64,000 nt of DNA from Lepidodermella squamata (taxonomy: Eukaryota; Gastrotricha): NCBI GenBank assembly GCA_047495785.1, contig JBLDXI010000033.1, positions 186,001-250,000 on the forward strand. The letters run 5' to 3'. The position numbers were made by a program, and so were the translations under genes. The stretch's first letter is position 1. Each line of letters opens with the position of its first letter. This document shows positions 35,101 to 45,315 of this stretch, in pieces. The notes beneath the pieces were generated by a model. It was not told the origin of the DNA. It did no database searches and saw only the letters and a program-made list of their open reading frames with translations.

Positions 35101-38100
35101 CGATGGATAAATGCGACGAGATTGTGGGTCAACGTCCATTGGGCCGCACCCGTTCATTCGATGTCGACAGCATGAAATCGGAACTGAAAAGCCTGATATC
35201 ACTCGGAAATTTGCCAACGCCAAGCGGTTCGAAGGAAGAGATGAAATTCCTCTTCACCCTGGACAAGCTGGTTTCCTTCGCTGTTAAGGACGAGGGCAAC
35301 ATCGACCGACCCCTCTATCAAGCTGGGATCCTGCGAATTTTCAAACAAATTCCGCATGTCAAGCGGCTTTTCTCGCAGGATATTGTTTTTTCAAGCCTGT
35401 CATTCTTCGAGACTGCCGTTATGCTTTTGGTTTTCCGAATTATTCTGTATGTGGTGCCGCGAGATACCACCAATATCGACCTACGTGATCAAGCGATGCG
35501 CGATTTAGTCACCATACCGGGCTTTATTGAATTTATCTGTGAACTGGGCAAGCAGATCGTGGGCCGTGATACGATCCGCTTGTTAACCCTTTCTCCGATG
35601 CATCGACAAATTTTCGAGCACTATTTGGCCCTTTTCCTAGCCTTTGACGACAGCCCAGCCATGCGTGACCGCTTTGTCAAGGGTCATTTTCCGATTTGTG
35701 ATCCAACGTTTTCTATATATACTTGGATAGCGGGGTTTTGTTCTTCGACCAAGTTGGTGATCGAAGATGGCAATCCGTTTCCTATGGTTATGATGAGACT
35801 GGGCAGTCTTGCGGCCGATTGTCCTGAATGGTTTTTGGAACCGTGGCGCCGTGCCAGTGAAGCTCAGCTCGGAAACGCGATCATCATCGCTTCAAATCTA
35901 AGTAAGTGGATTTTTTTAATGTTCTTTTGCCGGAAAGTGTCAATTCTTAATTATGCTTTCTATAATTTGATGATTGATAAATATAATATCAATAGTTTGA
36001 AAAAAATAGTTTGCTTTCTCAAAAAAATTACCGAGGAACGTAACCAGAAAATAGACGATCACCAAACATGTCAGCCTTTTCAAGCTCAATTTCAGAATAA
36101 ACAGGCGCCTACAGCCATTTTTGAGAACTTCCTGAACTGCGATTCCCACGATCTGAAAAATTTGGCTCGATGCAACTTGGTGAGAGGCGGTCCGTTGATT
36201 TCGACGAATATCAGAGCTAGAAATAAAATTATTAGTCAAATTCATAAAGTTACTGCAGATGACAATGTCCTTGTGAGGTGTTGAAGAGTCAGGTATATGG
36301 TAAAAGTGAATGCGAGTGGAAATGAAGCTCAACTGAGGAAGCGACCAAGTTCGGTGATAACATAAGTCCTGGCAAAGGAGACGAATTAGCTTATTTATTG
36401 ATATAAATTGATATATTATTCGCTATAATCAGTTCAACCAACCTGAACCGGTTAACTCTCCCAAATCGATTGTAGCCAGCATCCAATGTAGCCCATGTAT
36501 AGGCTGAAATAGAAACTATAGAGCACAATTTAAGAAGGATGTAACTACAAATGAGAGGAGGAACTCAGGCATGGAATTTTAAATGCAATAAATTAGACAC
36601 ACGAATCCATGGGTAGAGAGCTATTTTCGAAACTTTACACTTACGCAAAAGTTGAATGTTGTAGTGGAAAGCAGTTCGAGAGCGAGGAAATACGGAGTTG
36701 CCGCTGCTGTTAAAGCCGAGTTGTCAGTCAAGTCGAGGTGCATGTCGATCGATGCACATGGAATTAGCGATCCTTCAACGACTACTCCAGCGTACATAGA
36801 CATAGCATAATATAACTTTGATAATAACATTTTTCATTGAACACCTAGTTTCAAGAGAAATTAGAAAATCTTTACTTTCAAGCCGGGTTTTCATACCCGG
36901 GCTAATTAGACAGTTAGGCTTATATAAGCCAATTCAAATTCCTTTGTGTTTTTTGTGTTAATATGTAAAATGTTATGTTATCAGCGACAGTTCAAAAACA
37001 TCTTAATTAAAAAAAATGGTGAAACGTGGAGTGGATAAATTGGTAAAAAAAACTGAGACATGTTAAAACCGTCGTAGTTAAAAACTGGTCGAAATAATGA
37101 GGAAAACAAATATTGCCGCTTCAAGTATCTTGAAAAAATGAAAGGTAAGATGGTAAAAATTGTGTCGCTAACGACTACGTTTGTGAAAAAGCGGAGAAAT
37201 ATTACCCTGATTGCAAAATTGGGGAAAAATGGATGATCTTTGAAGAAGCATGAAAAATAAAATCGGGTGAGCGGTGCACCCTGTACGTTGTTTTTCCTAA
37301 AAAAAAACGACCCGAAAAAGGTTAGAGTTAGTTAAGTAAAGTTAGGTAAAACTTCTCAGTCAGTTTTGTGACGCAAGATGATCATTGATGATCATCTCTG
37401 GCTGCTGGTTACACGTGGACGAGACGAGACAGTTTTTGATGACGTTGGGTTTGCGCTTTAGCTGGCATTGGTGCGGGGCGTCGAAGTGATGTTGCCGCTG
37501 GCCTTGGCGCCCGTGTTGCCACCGGTCTTGCCACCCGTGTTGCCGTCCGTATTGGCGAGTGGCGTCACCGCGATCTTGACGTTAGTGTTGCCGCCGGTCT
37601 TGGTGCCGGTGTTGCCGCCCGTGTTGGCACGGGGCGCGACTCCGATCTTGACGCCGGTGCTAGCGTTGCTGGTGTTGGCGCGAGACATGAATCCTGGCTT
37701 ATTAGCGCTGATGTATACACCGGTATCGACGCTGGTCTTGTCGCCGGTGACGCGATTCTTCGCCGTAGGCTTTTTGCTGGTTCCCCCTGATCGAGACGTG
37801 CTGTGTAGTCTACGTAGCCGTGGCCCACAGCCCCTCGGATTGTCATCAGCGTTAGACGACGATTCTATAGCCGTTGCAATCGATGGTGCAATCGACTCTT
37901 GTCGGCGTCGGTGTAGCCAACCAGCACCTACGTGGTGGCTTTGGTAGACGAGAATTTGCATTGCAGCCGTTAGGTGAGCAACCGACGAGACGGATGAGGT
38001 AACGGGCAAGAATTATTAGTCGTAATAAGGTATCGTATTGGTGGTATAGCGATATCATGCTATTGACTATAAAACGAATCCAGTCGCCTATTCCGACATG

Positions 38101-40119
38101 TTTCGGCTTTTATTTAGCCGTCTTCAGGGTCTAGCAAGTAAAAAATCAACGATTAAGTTTCAGAGCTATTCCAACAAGTATTACCAGTTTTGCCACCAAT
38201 CGTTTTTGCGTTAAGTATCAAAATTAGTCAGAAGAATCGAAGACAGTAAGCATAATCTATAAAAATAAAATATCGCTTGCGCTGGTGTCAGGTACTTTTG
38301 CAAGACGAATTGGGCCGTAGCCCAGGAAAAACTTTCCTGTAGTCCTGCGCATGCCAGACGACGCACCTCTCATTGTCCTTGGGCGCGACTTGTCGTGTTG
38401 AGTCACGACCGTTCAGCCGACTGTCGATTGACTGGCTCCATCTGTGATCACGTGATCCAACATGGTAAGGGGAACTCGGTTTGTGCTAGATTCCGACCAT
38501 GAGATATTTCACAATGCCTGGGCATACCTTAAAATAAAAAAATTGACGTCACGAACCAAATTCAGGGCTGGAAATATTGTCCTATCACGGTATCAGCGGT
38601 AGCGGAAGATTTGGGAAATTTGGAAAAATTTTCAAATCATGATTTTCACTTAATCATTGTCAAAATTACGTTGAGAAATGTGACAACTGAGTAATAATGG
38701 GTTATTTATTAGTTCTTTCATCTCGCATCATCAAAATTCCGAAAATTAACTTTTCCCTCAAAGTGGTCGAATTTCCAAAAAATTGGGAAGCTGACAGCGC
38801 TTGGGGGGATTAGCGGAAGATCGGAATCGCTGAACTGACCTCGGATTCGGAATCAGCGCGAAATTTTGACCAATAACATGTGTTGCACCAACATTTTCCG
38901 GCATTTTTTCAGGGGGCAATAAAATTTATTACCAGAGGTAATTACCGGTAATTAGTATGGCACCTGATGACTGTCGAATTTCCGGAAAATAATGATGCCA
39001 TCGTGATCAGCGACCTTCCTTCCCCTTGGAACCCTCAAGGACACCGGTAATTGCTGATAAGAAATCGGTCCAATTTCCCAATATTCCTGTTCCCTAACCC
39101 GCGGTTCCCAGTTTTCCTCAAATGAGCTGGATTTCTACTTATTTTCATCCATGCCGCAATCTGGACAAGTTTCTTGAGAAATTACGCTGATTTCCTATCA
39201 GCAATTTACTTACCCGAAATTATTAGTTGGTGTTTAAAAATTGAGCAGATGCAACAAATTGCGACCATACCTGAGGAGGGGGGGAGCAATTAGCGGAGTA
39301 ATATTTCTTACATTGTTGAGACGAATTTCCAACGTGTCGATGCGGGCATTCAAACGAATTTCTACGGCATTTAGCCGATTTTTTTAATGCGCCCATTCGA
39401 TTGCCAATTGGACGGTAACCGAGATGCAACCGTGTCGTGGTTTAGCAAACTGACTGTAATACCGAACTCGACAGAAAAAACAATTGTTCATGAAATTTAG
39501 TTTTCCTTTAGTTTTCATTATAAAACCAAGCTGAGTCTAATGTCGTTTTATTTACTCGCCTATCAATTTTCAAAGTTTCATCTTTTTCCTTTTAATTTTA
39601 GGTCATATCCTGTACTTCGTATCTCGTGAAAATAAAGGCACTGCGAAATACATGTCACCGAGCTATTTCTGGCAAAAAGCGGCCAAAGACCGCAAAATCG
39701 CTGAAGCCTGTGCCAGACGACCGGCATTCGCGTTTTATGCGGCTCAAAATCTGCCCATCGTAATCCGAGATTTCAAACGCGCACCGACGAATTTCTTCTA
39801 CCGCAAAGATGTCGTCACCATATCGCTGTTGTATCTGCAAATTTTGAGCTTCGTCAAGAAACTCGACTCATTTTGGGAGAAATCACCGATTTTTACTGAA
39901 TCCAAGGGCAATTTCATCGAAGAACTTGTTCTTTTAGCGAAAGATTTTCGACCACCTAGGCAATTTTTGCGAAATGATCCCGAACAAATGCTGATCGCTA
40001 ATATTGTCAATAATGTTTACGTAACAATTCATTTGCTCGCTCAATTTTCGAAGAAATTCGAAGTTCTCATCTTCACTATCGATCCGAACTGCCCGAGGCT
40101 TGAAATGGTATCCAACTGA
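32123..40119 (+). CDS. T5: TPR-family protein, complete
   Basis: Exons are 32123-32651, 35098-35901 and 39602-40119, phase 1, for 616 residues. The start at ATG 32123 gives MKLFETLFGKFEYGE. The TPR region includes RLKGNKLYEAEQYEEALETY and FYTNASLCCIQLQRFEEAVV. Exon 2 is 804 bp, one codon longer than the others, and less conserved (AGILRIFKQIP, RDLVTIPGFIEF, DDSPAMRDRFVKGH, RRASEAQLGNAIIIASNL). The split codon at the exon 2/3 junction encodes Ser instead of Gly. Donors are 'gtaaat' and 'gtaagt'; acceptors are 'attatag' and 'aatttta-g'. An open frame runs on past 35901 for about 380 bp but loses all family similarity, so splicing is preferred. Confidence 0.83.
32745..32773 (-). other. Hammerhead-like hairpin motif (retroelement tail type)
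   Basis: On the minus strand the sequence is CTGAGGA, then a GACGTC/GACGTC stem with a 4-base loop, then GAAAC. The CUGANGA ... GAAA order recalls the hammerhead ribozyme core found in Penelope-like and related retroelements. However, one extra base follows CUGAGGA, and stems I and III were not confirmed. A second example with the same layout is at 38100-38127. Confidence 0.3.
34282..34794 (-). pseudogene. Transposon-associated Cys-rich (CXC-like) domain frame
   Basis: The minus-strand frame 34470-34282 has an acidic Ser/Glu stretch, then CYCRSGCLAQCGCRKNNRRC followed by ACVCARCFNC. This is the C-x-C-x3-C-x3-C-x-C-R-K layout of CXC/tesmin-like repeats seen in many transposon-derived proteins. 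The frame just upstream (34794-34534) may be a preceding exon, with a possible 'gtatat' donor between them. The element family is not recognised, and nothing shows that it is expressed. Confidence 0.5.
37458..37700. repeat. GC-rich tandem repeat in T5 intron 2
   Basis: Imperfect short units of the type 'ccgtgttgccgccggtcttg' are organised in roughly 70-75-bp higher-order copies between about 37495 and 37670. Both strands stay open through the array: the minus strand (38009-37458) would encode a Gly/Thr/Asn-rich 'NTGGNTG.KTGG' chain. The openness is a by-product of the repeat, so I do not call a gene. Confidence 0.6.
38100..38127 (-). other. Second hammerhead-like hairpin motif
   Basis: On the minus strand: CTGAAGA, a GGCT/AGCC stem (with an extra C) and an A/T loop, then GAAAC. 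It has the same order as 32745-32773. It may be the tail of a retroelement. Ribozyme activity is not supported by a full three-stem fold here. Confidence 0.3.
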
Positions 40120-40224
40120 AATGAGCAGTTTGATTCTATCATTTTTGAGAGGAAATCAGTTTTTTACTAAAATAAATTGATTTTCCTCATTTTTCCTTAT
40201 AGGTTGGTATCTTATACGGGTTGT

Positions 40225-40364
40225 ATGAAGTTTTACGGCACCCTGTTTAGTCATTTTGAAGAATGAAGAAGCTCTTGACATCTTCAAGTTGGCAAACCTA
40301 TAACCTATACTTAGCTTCTCGGCTTTGGATTCACCTGAATCAGTACGATGATGCGATCACAGAA
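40225..40364 (+). pseudogene. Truncated exon-1 relic of a TPR-family copy
   Basis: The ATG at 40225 gives MKFYGTLFSHFE and then breaks. After a deletion of most of the exon, frames read EEALDIFKLA and SRLWIHLNQYDDAITE, matching the YEEALETYKSA and SQCCIQL.RYEEAI segments. The leader sequence (acceptor at 40202, then 'gttggtatcttata') resembles that of T6 ('ctag' then 'gtatcttata'), so T6 is the nearest relative. It lies 105 bp after the T5 stop. Confidence 0.8.
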
Positions 40365-40495
40365 GTATGTTCAATGTATTTGTATTCATTTGTATTCAAA
40401 ATCAATCAGATTAAATCAAAATTAAAAGGAATACAATTTTGTGACCTATACTTCTGGAATCTCTGTTGATGTGAATCGATTTAATTTTTTCCCAC

Positions 40496-40560
40496 TGTAT
40501 AGCTGCTTGATACTTTCATTGTGCAGGCTTTGCTTTTCCGCTCTAAAAACGTGAGCTGAC
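40496..40560 (+). promoter_or_regulatory. Conserved upstream block of the channel genes (copy 1)
   Basis: 'tagctgcttgatactttc' followed by 'gcaggctttgcttttccg' recurs upstream of all three channel genes (40496-40560, 42231-42297, 62268-62312). Conservation in otherwise changed spacers suggests either shared promoter sequence or a leader-exon acceptor ('ttg(c/t)gcag' then 'gctttgc'). Confidence 0.4.
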
Positions 40561-40755
40561 AAACTCAGATGGTGAGCGTGTTTTCATCAAAGATGTGGTG
40601 TTATTGAACATCCTCTCAATCCCACTGCAGTTGTGTTATGATTGAATTCCGGATGGGTGATATTTTCTATTTCCTGGTAAACATCGCATTTGAGCTTTGC
40701 CAGCGTTTTTTACCTCAACTACAGCCAGTTGATTTCGAAATTTTTTATACCAGGG

Positions 40756-41862
40756 ATGTTTTTCCTACTCATAATGTTCTCGAGCGTAGGCTCTAGCTTG
40801 CAATTCTTGAAGATAGCAAATCTTAGAAGCTTAGGTTTGCTGAAAGTTTGCAGTCAGTTATCTGTTGAAAATATGAATCCTAACTGCAACACTAGCAACA
40901 GTTTCCTATATTCCGACCATTCCTGTAAGCCTACGCGTATTGAAATCGACATGGTGGTCAAGCGCAATTACGGAATTGACGATGTTGCTCAGAGCTCCAA
41001 GTTGCTGGTTCAAATCTATTTTAGTTGGACTGTAAACTGCACACAACTGAGAAAGTATACTGAAGACGTATTCTATCCAAATGCCTCGCTTTACTGGGCA
41101 CCTCTGATATATCACGACAATTCCATGAATGATCCTGCTATGAAATTCTTTCAAAAGGAACTACTTATAAAAACACACGACATTACTGTGAAGTTCCAGA
41201 TGACGCTTCGTGGTATTGCCTTTTCCAAATGTGAAATCGACCTGACGAATTTTCCTTTTGACGATCAATTGTGTTTAATCCGGCTTCGTATTGGAAATAG
41301 ACTGCAAGATGCCACGTTTTTTGGAACTCGCAAAGGTATCTCCGATCCCGCTAGATACTTCGACAACTGGGAGTTGATGAATATCGGATCGCGTTCAACT
41401 GTTGTTGGCGGGGTACAGACGAGATTTAAATTGTCATTCAGACGACGACCCGACTTTTACGTTCGGTTTCTAATGCTTCCTTGCATCATATTAACCACAA
41501 TGCAGTTCCTCTCTATCGCCATTCACGCAGCTAAGCCCTTGAGACCAGGTTTTGCAATTACTGTTCTCCTCGCTATGACCGTTTTGAGGCTTGAAGTGAA
41601 CCGGAGGACTCCAGCAAAGCCCGGACGGATGCTACTAACGGATTTCACGCGCTCTTGTGAACTGTTGACCCTGCTGATTACTGTGTACGCATTTGTAACG
41701 TGCTTCATGACGAAAAAGTACTCCCAATGGTTCAATCGCAACGTCATAGTTCGTGGGCGATTCAAGCTGTCTCTAAATAGGCTGATGGATGCCATAGCTT
41801 GTTCGGTAGCAATTATCGCCTTCAGTCTAATTTGCATTTTTGTTCTTCGAGCTATTCGGTGA
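40756..41862 (+). CDS. Cys-loop ligand-gated ion channel subunit 1
   Basis: Intronless, 368 residues, from ATG 40756. A signal peptide (MFFLLIMFSSVGSS) leads a ligand-binding domain with Cys159 and Cys173 enclosing 13 residues including FPFDDQ, the hallmark Cys-loop. Membrane segments: M1 about 233-257 (ending FLSIAIHA), M2 about 263-281 (RPGFAITVLLAMTVL), M3 about 291-317, M4 about 342-366. The M3-M4 loop is only about 24 residues, far shorter than usual in animals. A vicinal Cys pair typical of acetylcholine-receptor alpha subunits is absent, and the M2 entrance has RPG instead of the usual GEK or PAR-type motif, so ligand and ion selectivity cannot be told. N-glycosylation sites are likely (NCT, NAS). 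An open frame extends upstream without an ATG. Confidence 0.9.
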   Translation: MFFLLIMFSSVGSSLQFLKIANLRSLGLLKVCSQLSVENMNPNCNTSNSFLYSDHSCKPTRIEIDMVVKRNYGIDDVAQSSKLLVQIYFSWTVNCTQLRKYTEDVFYPNASLYWAPLIYHDNSMNDPAMKFFQKELLIKTHDITVKFQMTLRGIAFSKCEIDLTNFPFDDQLCLIRLRIGNRLQDATFFGTRKGISDPARYFDNWELMNIGSRSTVVGGVQTRFKLSFRRRPDFYVRFLMLPCIILTTMQFLSIAIHAAKPLRPGFAITVLLAMTVLRLEVNRRTPAKPGRMLLTDFTRSCELLTLLITVYAFVTCFMTKKYSQWFNRNVIVRGRFKLSLNRLMDAIACSVAIIAFSLICIFVLRAIR

Positions 41863-42297
41863 GACGCCACCCGCCCAGATCCTGCCGATTTCCTCGCTAC
41901 GAGGTCAAAATAATAGTGAACTTTAGCAGCTTGACTTACAAGTGGATAAACCTAATGGATAGTCTTTACACATAATAAAAGGAATAAGAAATTGTTAATT
42001 ATCCTCGGGTATCAAACATTCCTGAGAGTCAGCCTATTCGGAATCCCCAAGGTATTTTGAGAATTTCTCGCTAACTTGGTGTAAAGTTTACAGAGGAGCT
42101 GACCAAGGCCGACCGGTGAATATTGGGCATGAAAACGAATCATTAGGGCACCTTACCCTATACTTATGTGAACATTCTAATTAATGTCTGAGACCTCTGT
42201 TTATTTGAATTAATTTAATATTTTTTCACTGGTAGCGGCTTAATGCTTTTATTGCGCAGGCTTTGCTTTTCCGTTATAAAAATTTGAGCTGACAGGA
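41863..42297. repeat. 3' flank of channel 1, duplicated at 61906-62310
   Basis: From 'cgcccagatcctgccg' onward, about 410 bp match 61911-62310 with few differences, including 'gacttacaagtggataaacc' and 'caaggccgaccggtgaatat'. Part of it (42050-42140) also resembles the region after channel 2 (44690-44780). This marks the duplication unit of the channel genes as gene plus 3' flank. Confidence 0.85.
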
Positions 42298-43199
42298 GGT
42301 ACCGTAATTTGGGTTGATTTCGGTCAGTGGGTTGGTTATGACATTGGCATAGCTTTTAGCGATCGACTTTCAGTAAATAAATTATTGGCAAATTGATATA
42401 CAAACCCCCTCAATATGGATGTCGCCGGTAAGCTAGTAACGGGTAGAATCAGATATTGCAGTCAAAGTAACTATCAGGTACAAGCATGACTCGCAGTGGA
42501 ACGGTAAAGGTGGCCAAAGTCACCCGAAGCACATGTTAGATGCTGATGGGATGACTTCGTACCACACAACACAGATTTCGAGTTTGATCGCATGAATTCC
42601 TTTGGTTAGTCACCCAAGTTCTACCGGAAATCAAACTTTATAAACAAATTCCCCTAACTTTATCTGCCATTTTTATACTCAAATGGGGTACCGCTGGATA
42701 GCTCGTGTCGGGGGCTGCTCGAACATGACAAGGTTTTTCATTTTGATCACACCTGGCCGACCTTAGAGTCATCTAAATTCTGCCGAAAACTGTGTTTTTT
42801 ATATTAGTTTAATCACCAGGTATGGTGAAGGGCTATGTTCAAGGCATTCCAGTTTGTCTTTTCTTGGGCTTTCCAACGTTATCCCACTCAAGGGGTCTTT
42901 ATCTTGATACCTCTGAGATATGGCTATGCGAAAGTCGCCCTATTTTTGAGTGGCAAAGTGACCCCGGCTGGCAAAGTCGCCCCGTTTTACGGTACTCGGT
43001 GACAAGCCGGACTGGTGTGCATTGGGCACTTCAAGGCCTGGCTTTACTTGGGCTATCCAGCGGTACCCCACTCATGGGGTCTTTAACTTGCCGGCTTAGA
43101 TATTTGCGTGGTCAAAGTCTCCCCTTTTTGAAATGCCGATGTAACCCCACTGGCTAATTTACTCTCAAAGTCACCCCGAGTCACCCCAAATTACGGTAG
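42298..43199. mobile_element. About 0.9-kb inserted element between channels 1 and 2
   Basis: The left end 'taccgtaatttgggttga' and right end 'tcaccccaaattacggta' form short inverted repeats. The corresponding upstream region of channel 1 reads 'gagctgaca' then 'gtgttttcatcaaagatg' with only a few bases between, and here those two pieces are separated by this insert. So the site is empty in the paralog. Internally, 42830-42960 and 43020-43130 are diverged repeats of each other. There is no transposase, and the exact target duplication is unclear. Confidence 0.7.
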
Positions 43200-43441
43200 T
43201 GGTCGTATTTTCATCGAAAATGTGGTGTTATTAAAAATTGACAAAAATTGAAAAATTCGTTACTGTTTTTTCTTTTTAATTACCAAACATTTACGGCAAA
43301 TATTTGCTAACTTGGGCCTAGCTCCTAGATTCGCTTGCTGCGAATCCTTTCAATTCCTGGTGAATAGCACAGCGTAGCCTAGTCAACGAGTGCGTGGTCG
43401 AACTCTCAAGTCGATTGATTATCGCAATATTTGAACCAGGA

Positions 43442-44551
43442 ATGTTTTTCCTATTCATCATACTCTCGAACGTAGGCTCTAGCTGGCAATTCTCGGAAAT
43501 AGCGAATGCTAGAAGTATAGCTTTGTTGAATAGGTGCAGTCACATGTCAGTTGAATCTATTAATCCACGCTGCAACTCTAGCAGCAGTTTCGCCTACTCC
43601 GACCATTCCTGTATGCCAACGCCTGTTGAGATCAGCTTGATTGTCTATCGCAACTACGGAATCGACGACGTTGCTCAGAGTTTCAAGCTGCTGATCAACA
43701 TTCCAGTCGTTTGGACTGTCGGCTGCAAGGAACTGATATATGACGAAGCAGAAATATTCTATCCAAATGCATCGCTTTTCTGGATCCCTATGATGTATCA
43801 CGACAATTCCATGCATGATCCTGCCATGAAGCATTTTCAGAAGGAACTACTGGTTAAAACGCAAGTGATTACTGCTACATTCCAGATGACACTGCGAGGT
43901 GTTATCACTTCCCAATGTGACATCGACCTGACGAATTTTCCTTTTGACAACCAGAGATGTTCTATCCTTCTTCGCATTGGGAATGAAATGAAAAATGCCG
44001 GTTTTTCTGGGGTTCGCAAAGGCTTCTCACCTTCCGCTAGATACTTTGATAACTGTGAGTTGGTGGAGATTAATAATCGCGCCGCTCGCGGCAGAGGAAT
44101 TGAGCCTAGATTTGAATTATTATTCAGACGACGACCTCACTTCTATGTTTGGTTCTTAATGGTCCCTTGCATCATTTTGACGACGATGCAGTTCCTCTCT
44201 ATCGCTATTCATGCAACCAAGCCTTTGAGGCCAGGCTTTGCGATTACCGTTCTGCTCGCTATGGCGTTTTTGAGGCTTGAAATTAGCCGAAGGACTCCAG
44301 CAAAACCGGGACGGATGCTTCTAACCGATTTCACGCGCTCTTGTGAACTGCTGACACTGCTGATACATCATAGGTACGCATATGTAACGTGCTACATTGC
44401 GAAGAATTTCTCTAAATGGTTCAATCGGAACGTCATAGTTCGTGGGCGATTCAAGCTGTCTCTAAATAGGCTGATGGATGCCATAGCTTGTTCGGTAGCA
44501 CTTAGCGCATTCAGTCTAATTTGCATTTTCGTTCTTCGAGCTATTAAATGA
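43442..44551 (+). CDS. Cys-loop ligand-gated ion channel subunit 2, with an insertion in M3
   Basis: Intronless, 369 residues from ATG 43442 (MFFLFIILSNVGSS signal peptide). It has Cys-loop CDIDLTNFPFDNQRC, M1 ending FLSIAIHATKP, M2 RPGFAITVLLAMAFL, a short M3-M4 loop, and M4 ending LICIFVLRAIK, colinear with channel 1. In M3, where channels 1 and 3 have LLITVYAFV, this copy reads LLIHHRYAYV: one extra residue and a His-His-Arg run within the membrane span. That would disturb the helix unless the protein works differently, so the copy may be under relaxed selection although the frame is open. It carries the 42298-43199 element upstream and T6 downstream. Confidence 0.87.
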   Translation: MFFLFIILSNVGSSWQFSEIANARSIALLNRCSHMSVESINPRCNSSSSFAYSDHSCMPTPVEISLIVYRNYGIDDVAQSFKLLINIPVVWTVGCKELIYDEAEIFYPNASLFWIPMMYHDNSMHDPAMKHFQKELLVKTQVITATFQMTLRGVITSQCDIDLTNFPFDNQRCSILLRIGNEMKNAGFSGVRKGFSPSARYFDNCELVEINNRAARGRGIEPRFELLFRRRPHFYVWFLMVPCIILTTMQFLSIAIHATKPLRPGFAITVLLAMAFLRLEISRRTPAKPGRMLLTDFTRSCELLTLLIHHRYAYVTCYIAKNFSKWFNRNVIVRGRFKLSLNRLMDAIACSVALSAFSLICIFVLRAIK

Positions 44552-45315
44552 GGCGCTAACCGCCCAGTCCCTTTATACTTGAGCGACTTGAACAACCCCA
44601 CTGAAAATCTGTTCACGAAATTAAAAATATTGAATAAAATAGTTGATTGTTCCTAGGTGTCAGAGTATTAATATGTTTGGAATTTCAAAGGTAGTTCGAG
44701 GATTTTTTGACCAGTTTATAGTGTAAAGTTTACACGGGAACTAACCAAGGACGTCCGGGAAATAACGTGAAAACGAATGTGTTTTTTATTTAACAGTTCA
44801 TCGGCCATGTAATCGTAGATGAGTAGCCTCCAATTTGCAGAATTTCGTTGTATAACTGATAGATATGTGGACATGAAGTGTTGCTATTTCGCGATGTTTT
44901 GCACGAGGCTTGTGCATCTAAAAAATCCTTTTGTTCTCCCTAAAAATCAGTCACACCTGTAGATCTCAAATCTGAAGACAAAATCACTTTAAACTCATTC
45001 CATGACGAAGAAATCGCTGATTATCGATTATCGATTTTAATAACAAGCCAAGTTTTTTATTTTACCTCTATCGGAATGCGCCATTTTTCTAAGTATTTTA
45101 CGAAGTATTGACGAGTTCTAAGTAGTGACTCAGCACTCAGCTTATTCTTGCATAACTCGCCTTCTATTATAAAATAATCAAAGAAGCTCAACGCAGTGTC
45201 TTTTTAACAACAATGCCACAAAACTAGATTATTGAAAGCACAAAACGCATATCAGCTATGGCGAGTCCCGTAATTTCTCCTATTTCTTTTCTGCTAGGTA
45301 TCTTATATATGCAAA
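44552..45315. other. Spacer between channel 2 and T6
   Basis: The first about 230 bp resemble the 3' flank of the other channels ('gtgtaaagtttaca', 'ctaaccaaggacg'). The rest is AT-rich with no recognisable gene. Confidence 0.55.

Larger units (their letters stand above)
35902..39601. other. T5 intron 2
   Basis: This 3.7-kb intron includes a GC-rich repeat array (37458-37700) and a hairpin motif (38100-38127). The remainder, including 38560-39130 rich in 'ggaaa/tttcc' words, has no recognisable coding content. Confidence 0.55.

Noticed and set aside
35902-36284. Extension of T5 exon 2 by an open frame past the splice donor
   Set aside because: Family similarity stops exactly at the 'gtaagt' donor, and a matching phase-1 acceptor and exon 3 follow at 39602.
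37458-38009. 183-codon minus-strand and 159-codon plus-strand frames as genes
   Set aside because: Both strands are open through a GC-rich tandem repeat, so lack of stops is expected from the repeat itself.
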